From Planctomycetota bacterium (GTDB taxonomy: Bacteria; Planctomycetota; B15-G4): DNA of 64,000 nt. Below the pieces are notes generated by a model. The model made no database searches and had not been told where the DNA came from. It saw only the letters and a program-made list of their open reading frames with translations. The translations under genes were made by a program, and so were the position numbers. Of this stretch, positions 41,728 through 50,700 are shown one piece after another. Each line of letters begins with the position of its first letter. Position 1 is the first letter of the stretch. The DNA lies in assembly GCA_029245865.1 (NCBI GenBank), contig JAQWOM010000056.1, positions 1 through 64,000 on the forward strand. Direction: 5' to 3'.

Positions 41728-43344
41728 CTAAACCAGTTCTGAAGGCACTGCTTCTGCCCGCCACCGGCGCACAAGAGCATCCGCGACTCGCAGTCCGTCG
41801 ACCGCAGCGGACATGATGCCACCCGCATGGCCAGCACCTTCCCCGACAGGGAACAGGCCCGGATGACTTGGGGACTCCAACGTCTCAGCGTCTCGCAACA
41901 AGCGTACAGGCGAACTGCTGCGACTCTCGGGGCCGACCAGCATGCCATGCTCCCCTGCAAACCCAGGCAGGCGTCGATCGATATCGAGCAATGCCGCTCG
42001 CAACGAATCTGCCGCGCCCACGGGAAGCACCTCATCCAGTGGTGCTGAAGTCAGCGGCAAGGGATAGGAGGTCTTTCCGAGTGACTCGGAAACGCGGCCT
42101 GCCAGGAAATCGGTCACTCGCTGAGCAGGCGCAGCGAAACCGCCCCCGCCCAGATCCCAGGCACGGGATTCAAGTTGACGCTGGAGACGCAATCCATCAC
42201 GCGGGTCCGTGCCGTAAACATCAGGGATCACTGTGACAACCAAACCACTGTTGGCGAACTGGCCGTCGCGCGCCTTGGGACTGGCGCCGTTGACGCACAT
42301 GAAGCCTTCCCGCTCCATCGCAGGAAGAATCTCTCCGCCAGGGCACATACAGAAACTGAACACGTCTGAACGCGCCCCCTTGCGATCTCGAGAGCGCAAC
42401 GCGTACTCCGCAACAGGCAATGCCGTATGTCCACAGGAGTCTCCGTACTGAAGTTTGTCGATCAGAGCCTGGGGATGCTCGATGCGCAACCCCGTCTGAA
42501 ACGGTTTCGCTTCCGCAGCCACCCCTTCGTCCAGCAGCATCTCCATCGTATCGCGCGCAGAGTGCCCGATGCCCAACACCACGGCTCCTGCTGGCACCTC
42601 TCTTTCGCCGCAACGCACACCCGCAAGACGCCCATTCTTGGCGGTCAACCCATCCACCTTGGTGTCGAAGCGCACGACAAGTCCACGTCGCTGAAGATCA
42701 GATCGCATACGCCGGATAATGGCTGGGAGTGCATTGCTACCTATGTGCGGCGCAGCCAGCCACTGACATGCCTCTGGCGCGCCATACGTGACCAGAACTT
42801 CCAGAACGTCAGCAACCCGTGGGTCTTTTATGCGTGTGGTGAGCTTCCCATCACTGAATGCTCCGGCACCTCCTTCGCCGAACAGCAAGTTGCACTCGGC
42901 ATCGAAGGCCCCGCCTTTCACAAAGTCAGCCCAGCGGCGACCGCGCTCTGTGATATCGGGACCGCGCTCAATCAAGATCGGAGCGAAACCCTCTCGTACA
43001 AGTCTCCATGCTGCAAAGAGACCTGCGGGCCCACCACCCACGATGACAGGTCGACCAGGCATCTCGGGCCGCTCATCAGAGAACACTTCAGGTATGCGGG
43101 CCGGCCCAGATCGGCGCAACTTCTGCTTATGCCGACCGTGCAGTGCAAGTTTCTCGTGTCGCGGTGAAAGTGTCAGCTCCAGGGCATAGACATACACGGG
43201 ATCGCGCCCGACACGCGCATCAAGCGACTTGCGCAAAATACGTGCATGCTCGACGGGCAGCCCGAGCCGTCGGCCCGCAAGGCGGGCTGGATCTGTCCCC
43301 TCGAGTTCAAGCGGTACGCGAAGATCTTGGAAGACGAGCGTCAT
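41728..43344 (-). CDS. COG2509-type FAD-dependent dehydrogenase, function unknown
   Basis: The 538-residue flavoprotein has an N-terminal cap of about 95 residues (RILRKSLDARVGRDPVYVYALEL), a Rossmann FAD motif PVIVGGGPAGLFAAWRLVREG with ILIERGPDITERG, the family block LLFGEGGAGAFSDGKLTTRI, AVVLGIGHSARDTMEMLL and a C-terminal VGEGAGHAGGIMSAAVDGLRVADALV. This is the widespread uncharacterised COG2509 group of predicted dehydrogenases. Its conserved Cys region SFCMCPGGEILPA is present. The small Cys-rich gene lies 117 bases upstream on the same strand. Confidence 0.88.
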   Translation of the reverse strand: MTLVFQDLRVPLELEGTDPARLAGRRLGLPVEHARILRKSLDARVGRDPVYVYALELTLSPRHEKLALHGRHKQKLRRSGPARIPEVFSDERPEMPGRPVIVGGGPAGLFAAWRLVREGFAPILIERGPDITERGRRWADFVKGGAFDAECNLLFGEGGAGAFSDGKLTTRIKDPRVADVLEVLVTYGAPEACQWLAAPHIGSNALPAIIRRMRSDLQRRGLVVRFDTKVDGLTAKNGRLAGVRCGEREVPAGAVVLGIGHSARDTMEMLLDEGVAAEAKPFQTGLRIEHPQALIDKLQYGDSCGHTALPVAEYALRSRDRKGARSDVFSFCMCPGGEILPAMEREGFMCVNGASPKARDGQFANSGLVVTVIPDVYGTDPRDGLRLQRQLESRAWDLGGGGFAAPAQRVTDFLAGRVSESLGKTSYPLPLTSAPLDEVLPVGAADSLRAALLDIDRRLPGFAGEHGMLVGPESRSSSPVRLLRDAETLESPSHPGLFPVGEGAGHAGGIMSAAVDGLRVADALVRRWRAEAVPSELV

Positions 43345-43461
43345 GGGGCGAGAGCGTACCCGTTGACCCCATTCTCAACATACTCACCTCTTTTACTCGG
43401 CCTCTCCAGAGCCCTCGAAAAGACCTCTCCGAGGGAGCGTCACCCCGGAGTGCCCATGGAT

Positions 43462-43704
43462 TTACGTCAGCCCCTCGTAGGCGGAGACAAAGCATGCCCG
43501 ACCGCTTCGGCAATCCTCAGGGTCTACAAAGCCTCGATCCGGACCGAGTTGATGCCCCGTCGTTCGACACCAACACCAGTTACTGGCATCGAGGACGTCT
43601 GCGTCGGTCATCGGCAACCCGGTGCTGGTCAACACCTTCTTGCTCGACAACTCTCGGCAAAATGGGCTGAACCGCAACGGCTTTCTCGAATGCGTCGTGG
43701 CCAT
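43462..43704 (-). CDS. Small Cys-containing protein of unknown function
   Basis: An 80-residue protein with a strong translation start: AGGAG eight bases before the ATG at 43704, and only 15 bases after the stop of the FAD subunit gene. It has five Cys (16, 44, 46, 65, 71) in FCRELSSKK, WCWCRTTGHQLGPD and DCRSGRACF, and no signal peptide. The pattern looks like a compact metal- or disulfide-stabilised protein. Its place right behind the oxidoreductase subunits makes it a candidate accessory factor, but that is only context. No family recognised. Confidence 0.65.
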   Translation of the reverse strand: MATTHSRKPLRFSPFCRELSSKKVLTSTGLPMTDADVLDASNWCWCRTTGHQLGPDRGFVDPEDCRSGRACFVSAYEGLT

Positions 43705-43719
43705 GATTATTTCTCCTGA

Positions 43720-44709
43720 TCAGGACGCGAGTGTCTGTAGAGCACGAGTCACAAGCCCTTTGGTCAGCGGCACTTTGTAGGCATTGTCGGACAAAGGCTC
43801 GGCCTGCCTGAGAGCCTCATCCACCACGCGACGGATCGTTTGCTCGTCTACGGCGTGGCCAACAAGTAAGAGCTCACTGCTTTCGCAACGCCATGGCGTC
43901 GGGGCAACGCCACCCAAGACGAGACGCGCACCAGTCGTCATGCCATCACTCATCCACAGACACAAGGCAACCGACGAAAGTGCCCAGTCATAGGAACCGC
44001 GTTCTCGAAACTTGATGTAGGTGCTGCGCATACCCTGCCTTTGAACAGGAACATGAACCGAGGCCAGCACTTCATCAGGTTCACGAATGGTTTCGCGAGT
44101 GATCCCGTCGTCAGCAGGGAGCAGGTAGTATTCGCTCAACAGCACGGTACGCCGACCGCGAGGACTCACCAGCACGGCACTTGCTCCGAGGGCAACAAGC
44201 GCGGGCGCTAAATCGCTGGGGTGCACGATATAAGTCGGACCGCCTCCGAGGATGGCGTTGTATTTATTCTCGCCAAGTTGCGCAAAGCAATGCGTGCCGC
44301 CCTTTTTGAGGCAGACGGAATCTGCGTTGCGGTAGTACCAACAACGCGGACGCTGGTTCAGGTTGCCACCCACCGTGCCAACGGAACGAATCTGAGGACT
44401 TCCAACCTGCTGCGCTGCCTCGGCCAGAACCGCCATCTCTTCAAGTACGCGTGGCTCTTCGGCAAGAGACTGCAGAGTGACCAACGCACCCAGTGTCAGA
44501 CTTCCATCAGCCTCCCAGTTCATGGCATCGAGGCCGGCAACACCCTTGAGGTTCACAACGCGTTCGGGCTCAACCAACCCGTCTTTCAATTCACCCAACA
44601 AGTCCTGCCCACCTGCCAGCAACACCGCCTGGCGGCTGTCAGACGAAGTCGGCAGAAGTGCGGCAGCACCTTCGATGCTGGTCGGCTTTTGCAGATCGAA
44701 CGTGTTCAT
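43720..44709 (-). CDS. FAD-binding subunit of a molybdenum hydroxylase (PaoB/YagS-like)
   Basis: The 329-residue medium subunit binds FAD: VLLAGGQDLLGELKDGL and GSPQIRSVGTVGGNLNQ are the two FAD loops. Directly after them comes an insertion NQRPRCWYYRNADSVCLKKGGTHCFAQ with three Cys, as in PaoB and 4-hydroxybenzoyl-CoA reductase, where it holds an extra [4Fe-4S] cluster. The C-terminal CO dehydrogenase-type domain follows (KFRERGSYDWALSSVALCL). Its start is one base after the molybdenum subunit stop. Electrons would flow from the Mo site over [2Fe-2S] clusters to FAD and this cluster. Confidence 0.9.
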   Translation of the reverse strand: MNTFDLQKPTSIEGAAALLPTSSDSRQAVLLAGGQDLLGELKDGLVEPERVVNLKGVAGLDAMNWEADGSLTLGALVTLQSLAEEPRVLEEMAVLAEAAQQVGSPQIRSVGTVGGNLNQRPRCWYYRNADSVCLKKGGTHCFAQLGENKYNAILGGGPTYIVHPSDLAPALVALGASAVLVSPRGRRTVLLSEYYLLPADDGITRETIREPDEVLASVHVPVQRQGMRSTYIKFRERGSYDWALSSVALCLWMSDGMTTGARLVLGGVAPTPWRCESSELLLVGHAVDEQTIRRVVDEALRQAEPLSDNAYKVPLTKGLVTRALQTLAS

Positions 44710-44710
44710 A

Positions 44711-46858
44711 TCAGCTCATCCCGCCTTTTGCCTGCAGCACACGTGCTGGCGTAAATGGCATTTCTCGCAACCGCAAGCCACATGCGTTGTAAATCGCATT
44801 GCCGATCGCGCTATGTCCGGGAATATTGGACGCCTCGGCCATACCCATCACAGCTTCTCGTGTGTCTTCATCATCGATGATGGCCACAAGCTCCGGCATT
44901 TCTCCGCAACCGGCAATCTTGTAGTTCTCCAGGTTGCCCGAAAGCATCAGGCCCGTTTTCTTATCCAGGACCCGCTCTTCGAAAAGCGCAAAGCTGAGCG
45001 CCTGGATCATGCCACCATTCATCTGACTTCGGATGGCCATGCGATTGAGCGGAAGCCCTTGATCCTGAATCGACACCATTTTCAAAACCGTCACGCGGCC
45101 GGTGAGTAAATCCACTTCCACCTTGGCGGCTTGTGCCCCATGGATGCCCTGATCACGCAAGTGAGGCTGGAAACGCCCCGACACTTGCAAGGGATCTTTC
45201 CCCAAGGACGCGCAAGCCTGCTTCCAACTCACCGATCGGCCAGAATCCCCTTCCACGAAAACGCGGTGATCTGCAAACCGAATCTCCTCCGGCTCCGCAT
45301 CTAGCATCGGCGCGATCCGTTTCGCGAGTTCGACACGCGCATTGAAGGCACCATCCTTGACCGACGGGCCAAGACTCCCTGTTGTCACACTGCCGCCGGA
45401 GGCAACCGAAGGCGGCAAGCGACTGTCACCTATGTCCGTGGAAACCTCATGTGCGGCCAAGCCCAGTTCCTCCGCGACGATGGCCGCAACGAGCGTCCGC
45501 GCGCCCTGCCCAATGTCCTGGACTCCCGTCGCCGCCAGTACCGACCCATCCGGCCCGATACGCACATCCACAACCGTGATGTCTCGGCTGCGACTCCCCC
45601 AGATGGCGACACCAAATCCAATGCCCACAGCCAGCGCGTTCTCGGGAACACCCGGCTGAGTGCGATGGGGATGCTCGAGCCAGCCGATCTCTTTCGCAAC
45701 TCGGTCTAACTGTCGGTGGTAAACCGGATCGGCGAGGTTCTTCTTACGAAACTCCACCGGATCCATGTTGATTCCATAAGCGAGTTCATCGAGGACCGAT
45801 TCCATGGCAAAGCTAGCCTGTGGATGTCCTGGAGCCCGCATGGCCCGGCTGCTGTCTGTCGCAGTATGTACGGAACGAATTTCCGAGTAAGTATTTCCCA
45901 CCGAATAGATGTATGGAGGAGTGGGTAGCGCGCCACGACCGACACCACCGTGCCGATCTGCTTCGACAGCAAGCGCTTTGAACACACCGTCCCGGGACGC
46001 GCCAGCAATCACGCGTTGCTCCGAGCCACTCCTGTTTCCGGCCATGAGGAACTCATCCTCGCGAGTCAGCATCAGATGAACAGGGCGCCGGAGTTCCAAC
46101 GCGAGTTCACAAGCGATGCGCCCTTCGATGCCACCCCCGAACTTCGCACCGAACCCACCGCCCACATTGTGCGCGACAACGCGCACGTTTTCCGAAGGCA
46201 AGTCTAGATGGCTGGCGAACTCTCGATTACTTCCCGTCACGCCTTGTGTGGAAAAATAAACCGTCGCTTCATTCCCCCCACGGTAGTCCACCACAACACC
46301 GTGCGTCTCAAGACTGACATGGTGCTGCACCGGGACGCGAAAAGTGCCGCGGACAACAGCTGCGCACTCACTTAACGCCGCTTCAACCTCTGCTCGGTCT
46401 CCGCTGCTACTCAGGCCTGTCACGTTGCCGCGTCGCCCCACGACCGGGGCTCCTGGAGCAAGTGCGTCCTCGGGTGTCACGACCGGCTCGAGAACTTCGT
46501 AGTCGATTTTGACCCCGCACAGCCCAGCAGCCGCAGCCTCAGGTGTCTCCGCCACAATCGCACCGACCACACCGTCCGCACCTTGGAAAGCGATCGAATC
46601 GCCGACCTCTTTGAATGGCGCGCCGTGCACCACGCCCGGCACCTTGCGGGCCTTGCGGTAACTCTGCGACTTGATCTTCGCGCGCGGGTAGGGACACACG
46701 ACAAGACGCGCATAGACCATCTGCGGAAGCCGAATGTCATGCGTATAAATCGCACGCCCCGTCACTTTTTCCGGGCCATCAACCCGTGGGATGTCAGAGT
46801 TGAGCAACGCGTGAGTGTCGTTGCTTCCCCACTCGGGTCGATTTCTGGCGCTTGTCAT
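44711..46858 (-). CDS. Molybdopterin-binding subunit of an aldehyde oxidoreductase (PaoC/YagR-like)
   Basis: A 715-residue large subunit of the xanthine oxidase family. The start at 46858 overlaps the [2Fe-2S] subunit stop by four bases. IPRVDGPEKVTGRAIYTHDI opens the a/b-hammerhead domain; Mo-cofactor segments are HNVGGGFGAKFGGGIEGRIA, RAMRAPGHPQASFAMES, GIGFGVAIWGSRSR and VASGGSVTTGSLGPSVKDGA. The candidate catalytic Glu is in GMAEASNIPGHSAIGNAIYNACG, in the position of the GxGE motif of this family. Shape and gene order (FeS, Mo, FAD) differ slightly from E. coli paoABC (FeS, FAD, Mo). It likely oxidises aldehydes to acids; the specific substrate is unknown. Confidence 0.9.
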   Translation of the reverse strand: MTSARNRPEWGSNDTHALLNSDIPRVDGPEKVTGRAIYTHDIRLPQMVYARLVVCPYPRAKIKSQSYRKARKVPGVVHGAPFKEVGDSIAFQGADGVVGAIVAETPEAAAAGLCGVKIDYEVLEPVVTPEDALAPGAPVVGRRGNVTGLSSSGDRAEVEAALSECAAVVRGTFRVPVQHHVSLETHGVVVDYRGGNEATVYFSTQGVTGSNREFASHLDLPSENVRVVAHNVGGGFGAKFGGGIEGRIACELALELRRPVHLMLTREDEFLMAGNRSGSEQRVIAGASRDGVFKALAVEADRHGGVGRGALPTPPYIYSVGNTYSEIRSVHTATDSSRAMRAPGHPQASFAMESVLDELAYGINMDPVEFRKKNLADPVYHRQLDRVAKEIGWLEHPHRTQPGVPENALAVGIGFGVAIWGSRSRDITVVDVRIGPDGSVLAATGVQDIGQGARTLVAAIVAEELGLAAHEVSTDIGDSRLPPSVASGGSVTTGSLGPSVKDGAFNARVELAKRIAPMLDAEPEEIRFADHRVFVEGDSGRSVSWKQACASLGKDPLQVSGRFQPHLRDQGIHGAQAAKVEVDLLTGRVTVLKMVSIQDQGLPLNRMAIRSQMNGGMIQALSFALFEERVLDKKTGLMLSGNLENYKIAGCGEMPELVAIIDDEDTREAVMGMAEASNIPGHSAIGNAIYNACGLRLREMPFTPARVLQAKGGMS

Positions 46859-47544
46859 CGTTCGCCTTTCAACACGCCAGATTCTCCGGCCGCTTGCACT
46901 GCTCGAATGATGTGCGTCTGAGTTCCACAACGACAGACATTGCCCGACAACTCGCGTTTAATCGTGTCGACATCTGGCGCGCCGTGCTTTTCAAGGCACG
47001 CTGTCGACGCCACGATGAAACCAGGAGTGCAGAACCCGCACATGAGCCCATCAAAACGACAGAACTCTTCTTGCACCGGCGAGAGATCGTCAGGGGTGCC
47101 TATTCCTTCAATCGTTCGAATCGCATGGCCGGGCATGTCGTCAGCAAGCTGCATGCAGGAGTACACAGGGCGTCCGTCCACAATCACGGTGCACGCGCCA
47201 CAGCTCCCTCGATCACAAACCTCTTTGGTGCCCGTCATCGGGGGCGAAACATGGTGCCGCAGAGCCCCAAGCAAGGTGGTCTGTGGTTCCACATCCACGA
47301 GCACCTGCTCACCATTTACCTGCAAGGCAATCTGATGCCTTCCGCTCAGAGAAACCGTCGAGGCCCCCGGAGCCGACGCCTCCTGCGGCACGACGCCCTC
47401 AGAAGTTGACGGCTGCGCCAGCCCACCAGCCAAGGCGCCAGCAACGACACCTCCACCGGCCCCCTTCAGGAACGAGCGGCGGGACAATCCCGACAGTTCA
47501 TCGAGTTCATCTTGTTCTGAGGGGCTTCGGTCATCTGGGGTCAT
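46855..47544 (-). CDS. Tat-exported [2Fe-2S] subunit of an aldehyde oxidoreductase (PaoA/YagT-like)
   Basis: The 229-residue small subunit carries a twin-arginine signal (SRRSFLKGAGGGVVAGALAGGLA), so the whole complex is probably moved folded to the periplasm. The plant-type cluster motif is EVCDRGSCGACTVIVDGRPVYSC; the second, helical cluster is GLMCGFCTPGFIVAS and GNVCRCGTQTHI. Order and spacing are those of xanthine oxidase family FeS subunits. It is the first gene of the operon; the 166-base gap up to the giant gene must contain the promoter. Confidence 0.93.
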   Translation of the reverse strand: MTPDDRSPSEQDELDELSGLSRRSFLKGAGGGVVAGALAGGLAQPSTSEGVVPQEASAPGASTVSLSGRHQIALQVNGEQVLVDVEPQTTLLGALRHHVSPPMTGTKEVCDRGSCGACTVIVDGRPVYSCMQLADDMPGHAIRTIEGIGTPDDLSPVQEEFCRFDGLMCGFCTPGFIVASTACLEKHGAPDVDTIKRELSGNVCRCGTQTHIIRAVQAAGESGVLKGER

Positions 47545-47710
47545 GAAGCAAGTGTCCGGGCAAATGAGCAGTCGCTACGAATGGTCCACGCAGATTGTAG
47601 GCAGGTCTGCCCCCGAACGGGCACCTGACTCAAGATTCACATGAACTGAGTTCGGGTGCGACCGTCCCGGCCACGGGCCCCATCCACAAACCGGACGCCA
47701 CCCAGCAGCC

Positions 47711-50700
47711 CTAGCGAACCGGCGGATCCACCTCGCGAATCGCCGCGCCATGCTCTTTGCTGGCTACGAGTACGCTGTATGCCTCTGCTGGAGCCAGCTC
47801 CTCTCCAGAGTGGGAAACATAGTCAAAACGCCCACGCAGGTCCGTGTAGCCGTCCTTGTGGAAACGCGTCCTCCCACTTCGCGTCCGGGCATAGACCTTG
47901 ATGTACACCTCAGGTAAAGGCTGGCCGTTCGTCACATCCGCCACCTTCAGTTGCCCGTAATTTTCCATCATCTGCACCAACATGCTGTTGGCAAAGACCT
48001 CCTCACGGCGGACCACTCCGCCGCCGCGCACCTCCACCAGCACATTCTTGTTGCGGAAAGACTCCGGAAGTTCGAGCGATGTCTCACGGCTTCCCGAATC
48101 GAACACCAGCGCATCACTCTGGTTCGGTTGAATGAACGCAAAGATGTCACCTTCTGCCTGGGAAAATGGCCTGGCTGAAAACAAGAACTCGATGTCCATC
48201 AAGTAGTAGCCAATCTCGCACTCACCAAGATTGTCGTGCCAGATCGTGACGCGTCCGTCCGCCACCTCAAGCTCCAACAACGGCTCTTGAGCAGCAAGCT
48301 CTGCATCCGACTGCATGCGGCTCTCCGGGTCCACGACGACCACTGCGGCTCCTTCCGCCTCATCCAGCTGATTCAGGACATCCAGAAAACGGTCGCGCCA
48401 GCGTGGCACAGGGTAATCGCGATAGGGCTCCGCAAGGCGCCGGGCCAGAGCGTGGTCCGGAGTAAAGAAGTCCAGATAAGCCGCTGCGTAGTCGTGCTGC
48501 ATCCGTGCTTCTATCGCATCTCGTGGCACCCGACCAAAAGCAGCCAAAGCTTCTTCGACACGATCCTGCAGCAATAAGTAGTAAGTCACCTCCAGCCAAT
48601 CGTTGGCATTCAACTGTGGACGCCTGGCGGTGATCTCTAGAAAAGATTGGTATTGAGCAGCAAAGGCCTCATTGAGAATGCGGCGCTCGCCCCCGAAGCT
48701 GTGAACGCGCTCGTTCACGAGTGGAGCAAACTCTACGTGTTCATAGAGCCGCCGCTGCACCGGGTTGATGGTCACCAGAGGCGACTCGAGTACAGGGCCG
48801 CACTGCGCCAGAAATGCACTGTCCATCTGGAGAAGTTCTCCGGTCGCCTGCGCGTCGGCGTGCATCAGCGCATAGGCCCAGAGCGAGCGGTCAAAAACAT
48901 GCCTCTCTCGGAGAGCCTGGAGAACCTGCTGGAAGGCTGTTTTATCAGCCATTCGCCACGCGATGCGCTCCAGATCAAGCCGTCCGGGATTGCTCTTGGC
49001 GATGTATGCCAGGACCCCTTCCAAGGTGCCTCTCTGCGACACATAACCCCAGGAGCTCTCGTCGACCGAACTCGGCTCGGAAACCACGTGGAACGTCTGA
49101 GATTTGCCGGCTACAAGAAACCGCCCCTCACTCGACACATGCGCCGGATACATCGGGAAGTCACCGATTCTCGGAAAGTAGAAGAAGACCTCGCGCATCA
49201 CACTTCCCAGGGCGGGCAGAGAAATATCGAGGCCTGCTGTCTTGAGTCCGTTGGCCACTGGAATGGCTCCTTCCGGAATCTGCAACAGGAGTTCCAGAGA
49301 ACGTGGCTGCGACGTCGGGTTGGAGATCACCACCTGGCTGCCATAGACGACATGCGTGAGTAGTTCACCATCAACGTATGACTCGTAACGCCGATTCCCT
49401 TCGTACCGATAGCGTTCATCAGCACGGAAAACTTTTTGCTCGACGAGTAACGGCCCCCCTGCCTCATCACGCTCCGCAACACGCAACTCCCTGCAAACAA
49501 GCAAGGCGTGTGATGCTGTGGTGATCGTCAGGCGCCCTGGAAATGCCCAGGTGCCGTTGGTCGTGTGATCACTGGCCTCAAAAGGCAGATCTAGCAAAGC
49601 AAGCGCCAACAACATCTCGTTGACATGCCGCGTGGCAAGCGCGAAGTGCTTCGAGAGGAATGCCTTGTCATCTCCAGCCCGTGCAAAGTCGAGCCAGAAG
49701 GCCGTGGGCGTGATCAACGCGGCGCCCTGCTCCCAGATGCGAAGGTGCCAGTAGTTGTCCTCGACGTAGGATTTCGTCGCCCCCGTTCCACGATAAAGCG
49801 ACTTGCCAAGAACACGCATGGCGGCGTCAGAGGCGAGACCAGCGTCGTAACCCAGTGACCGCAGCTGAGCTGCCGTCTCTTCATCAACGGCAAATTCAGC
49901 CTCGAACGCATCATCAACCATAGACTCGGCGCCCGGCCCCCGAGGGCCACGGCTCTTTGGACCCGGCAGAGACTCCTGTGCAACATCCATCGCCGATCCC
50001 AGCAAGGCAGCCTCGAACAACTGGCGCTGCAAGGCGATGTCGGGCGTCATCAGATCCAACTCTTCGACGATCTGACGCATGACAGCCTGACTTTGGCCCG
50101 GCATGCGCTTCCCGAGCAGGATGCGTTCCATCACGTTCAACTGGGAGTACGCAAAAGGCTCGAGATACGCGGTCAAATCTCGCTCCAGCAACCATTCGTC
50201 GAGGAAAGTCTTCGAGGACTTGTTCTCAAGGTAGGGCAGAACGATTTCTTTGAAGAAATCCGGATCTTTCTGATGCAAAAACACGTGCATTTCGTGAGAC
50301 CCGAAATCGTTGTAGAACTCGAGCTTTTCGGAACGCGACCAGCGAGGCCAATCCAGAAGAAAGCGCCAGGCATCGAGTTCATCCGTCTCGTCAAGCGTCG
50401 CATAGAGACGGAACACGGACGCCAGCGAGTCGTACAACTCAAACTTTGCCGTGCTCACGTCATCGATCACCACCGACGAGCCCTCGGGCACAACCTGCAG
50501 GGTCCTCTGAACAGCAACGTGATCCGCAGACGGCAAAGCATGCTCAAGACGCACGTCACGCGGAACAAGTTCGCTTTGCTCCAGAGCCAACGACTGGTAA
50601 ATCGTTGACTCCGCGTCCAGAGCCAGAACGTGCAGCAGGCGACCGGCTCCGAGGTCTGCCAGCGGCACACGCACCACACCAGATGCGTCTGGCCGCAAGT

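Noticed and set aside
41685-42035. 117-residue N-terminal extension of the lipoprotein gene
   Set aside because: It overlaps the flavoprotein gene and would bury a perfect lipoprotein signal; AGGAGGGG precedes the inner ATG.
48647-49363. Plus-strand frames inside the giant gene (for example 48647-49363)
   Set aside because: Antisense shadows of the 2078-residue frame with His/Arg-rich, non-protein-like composition.
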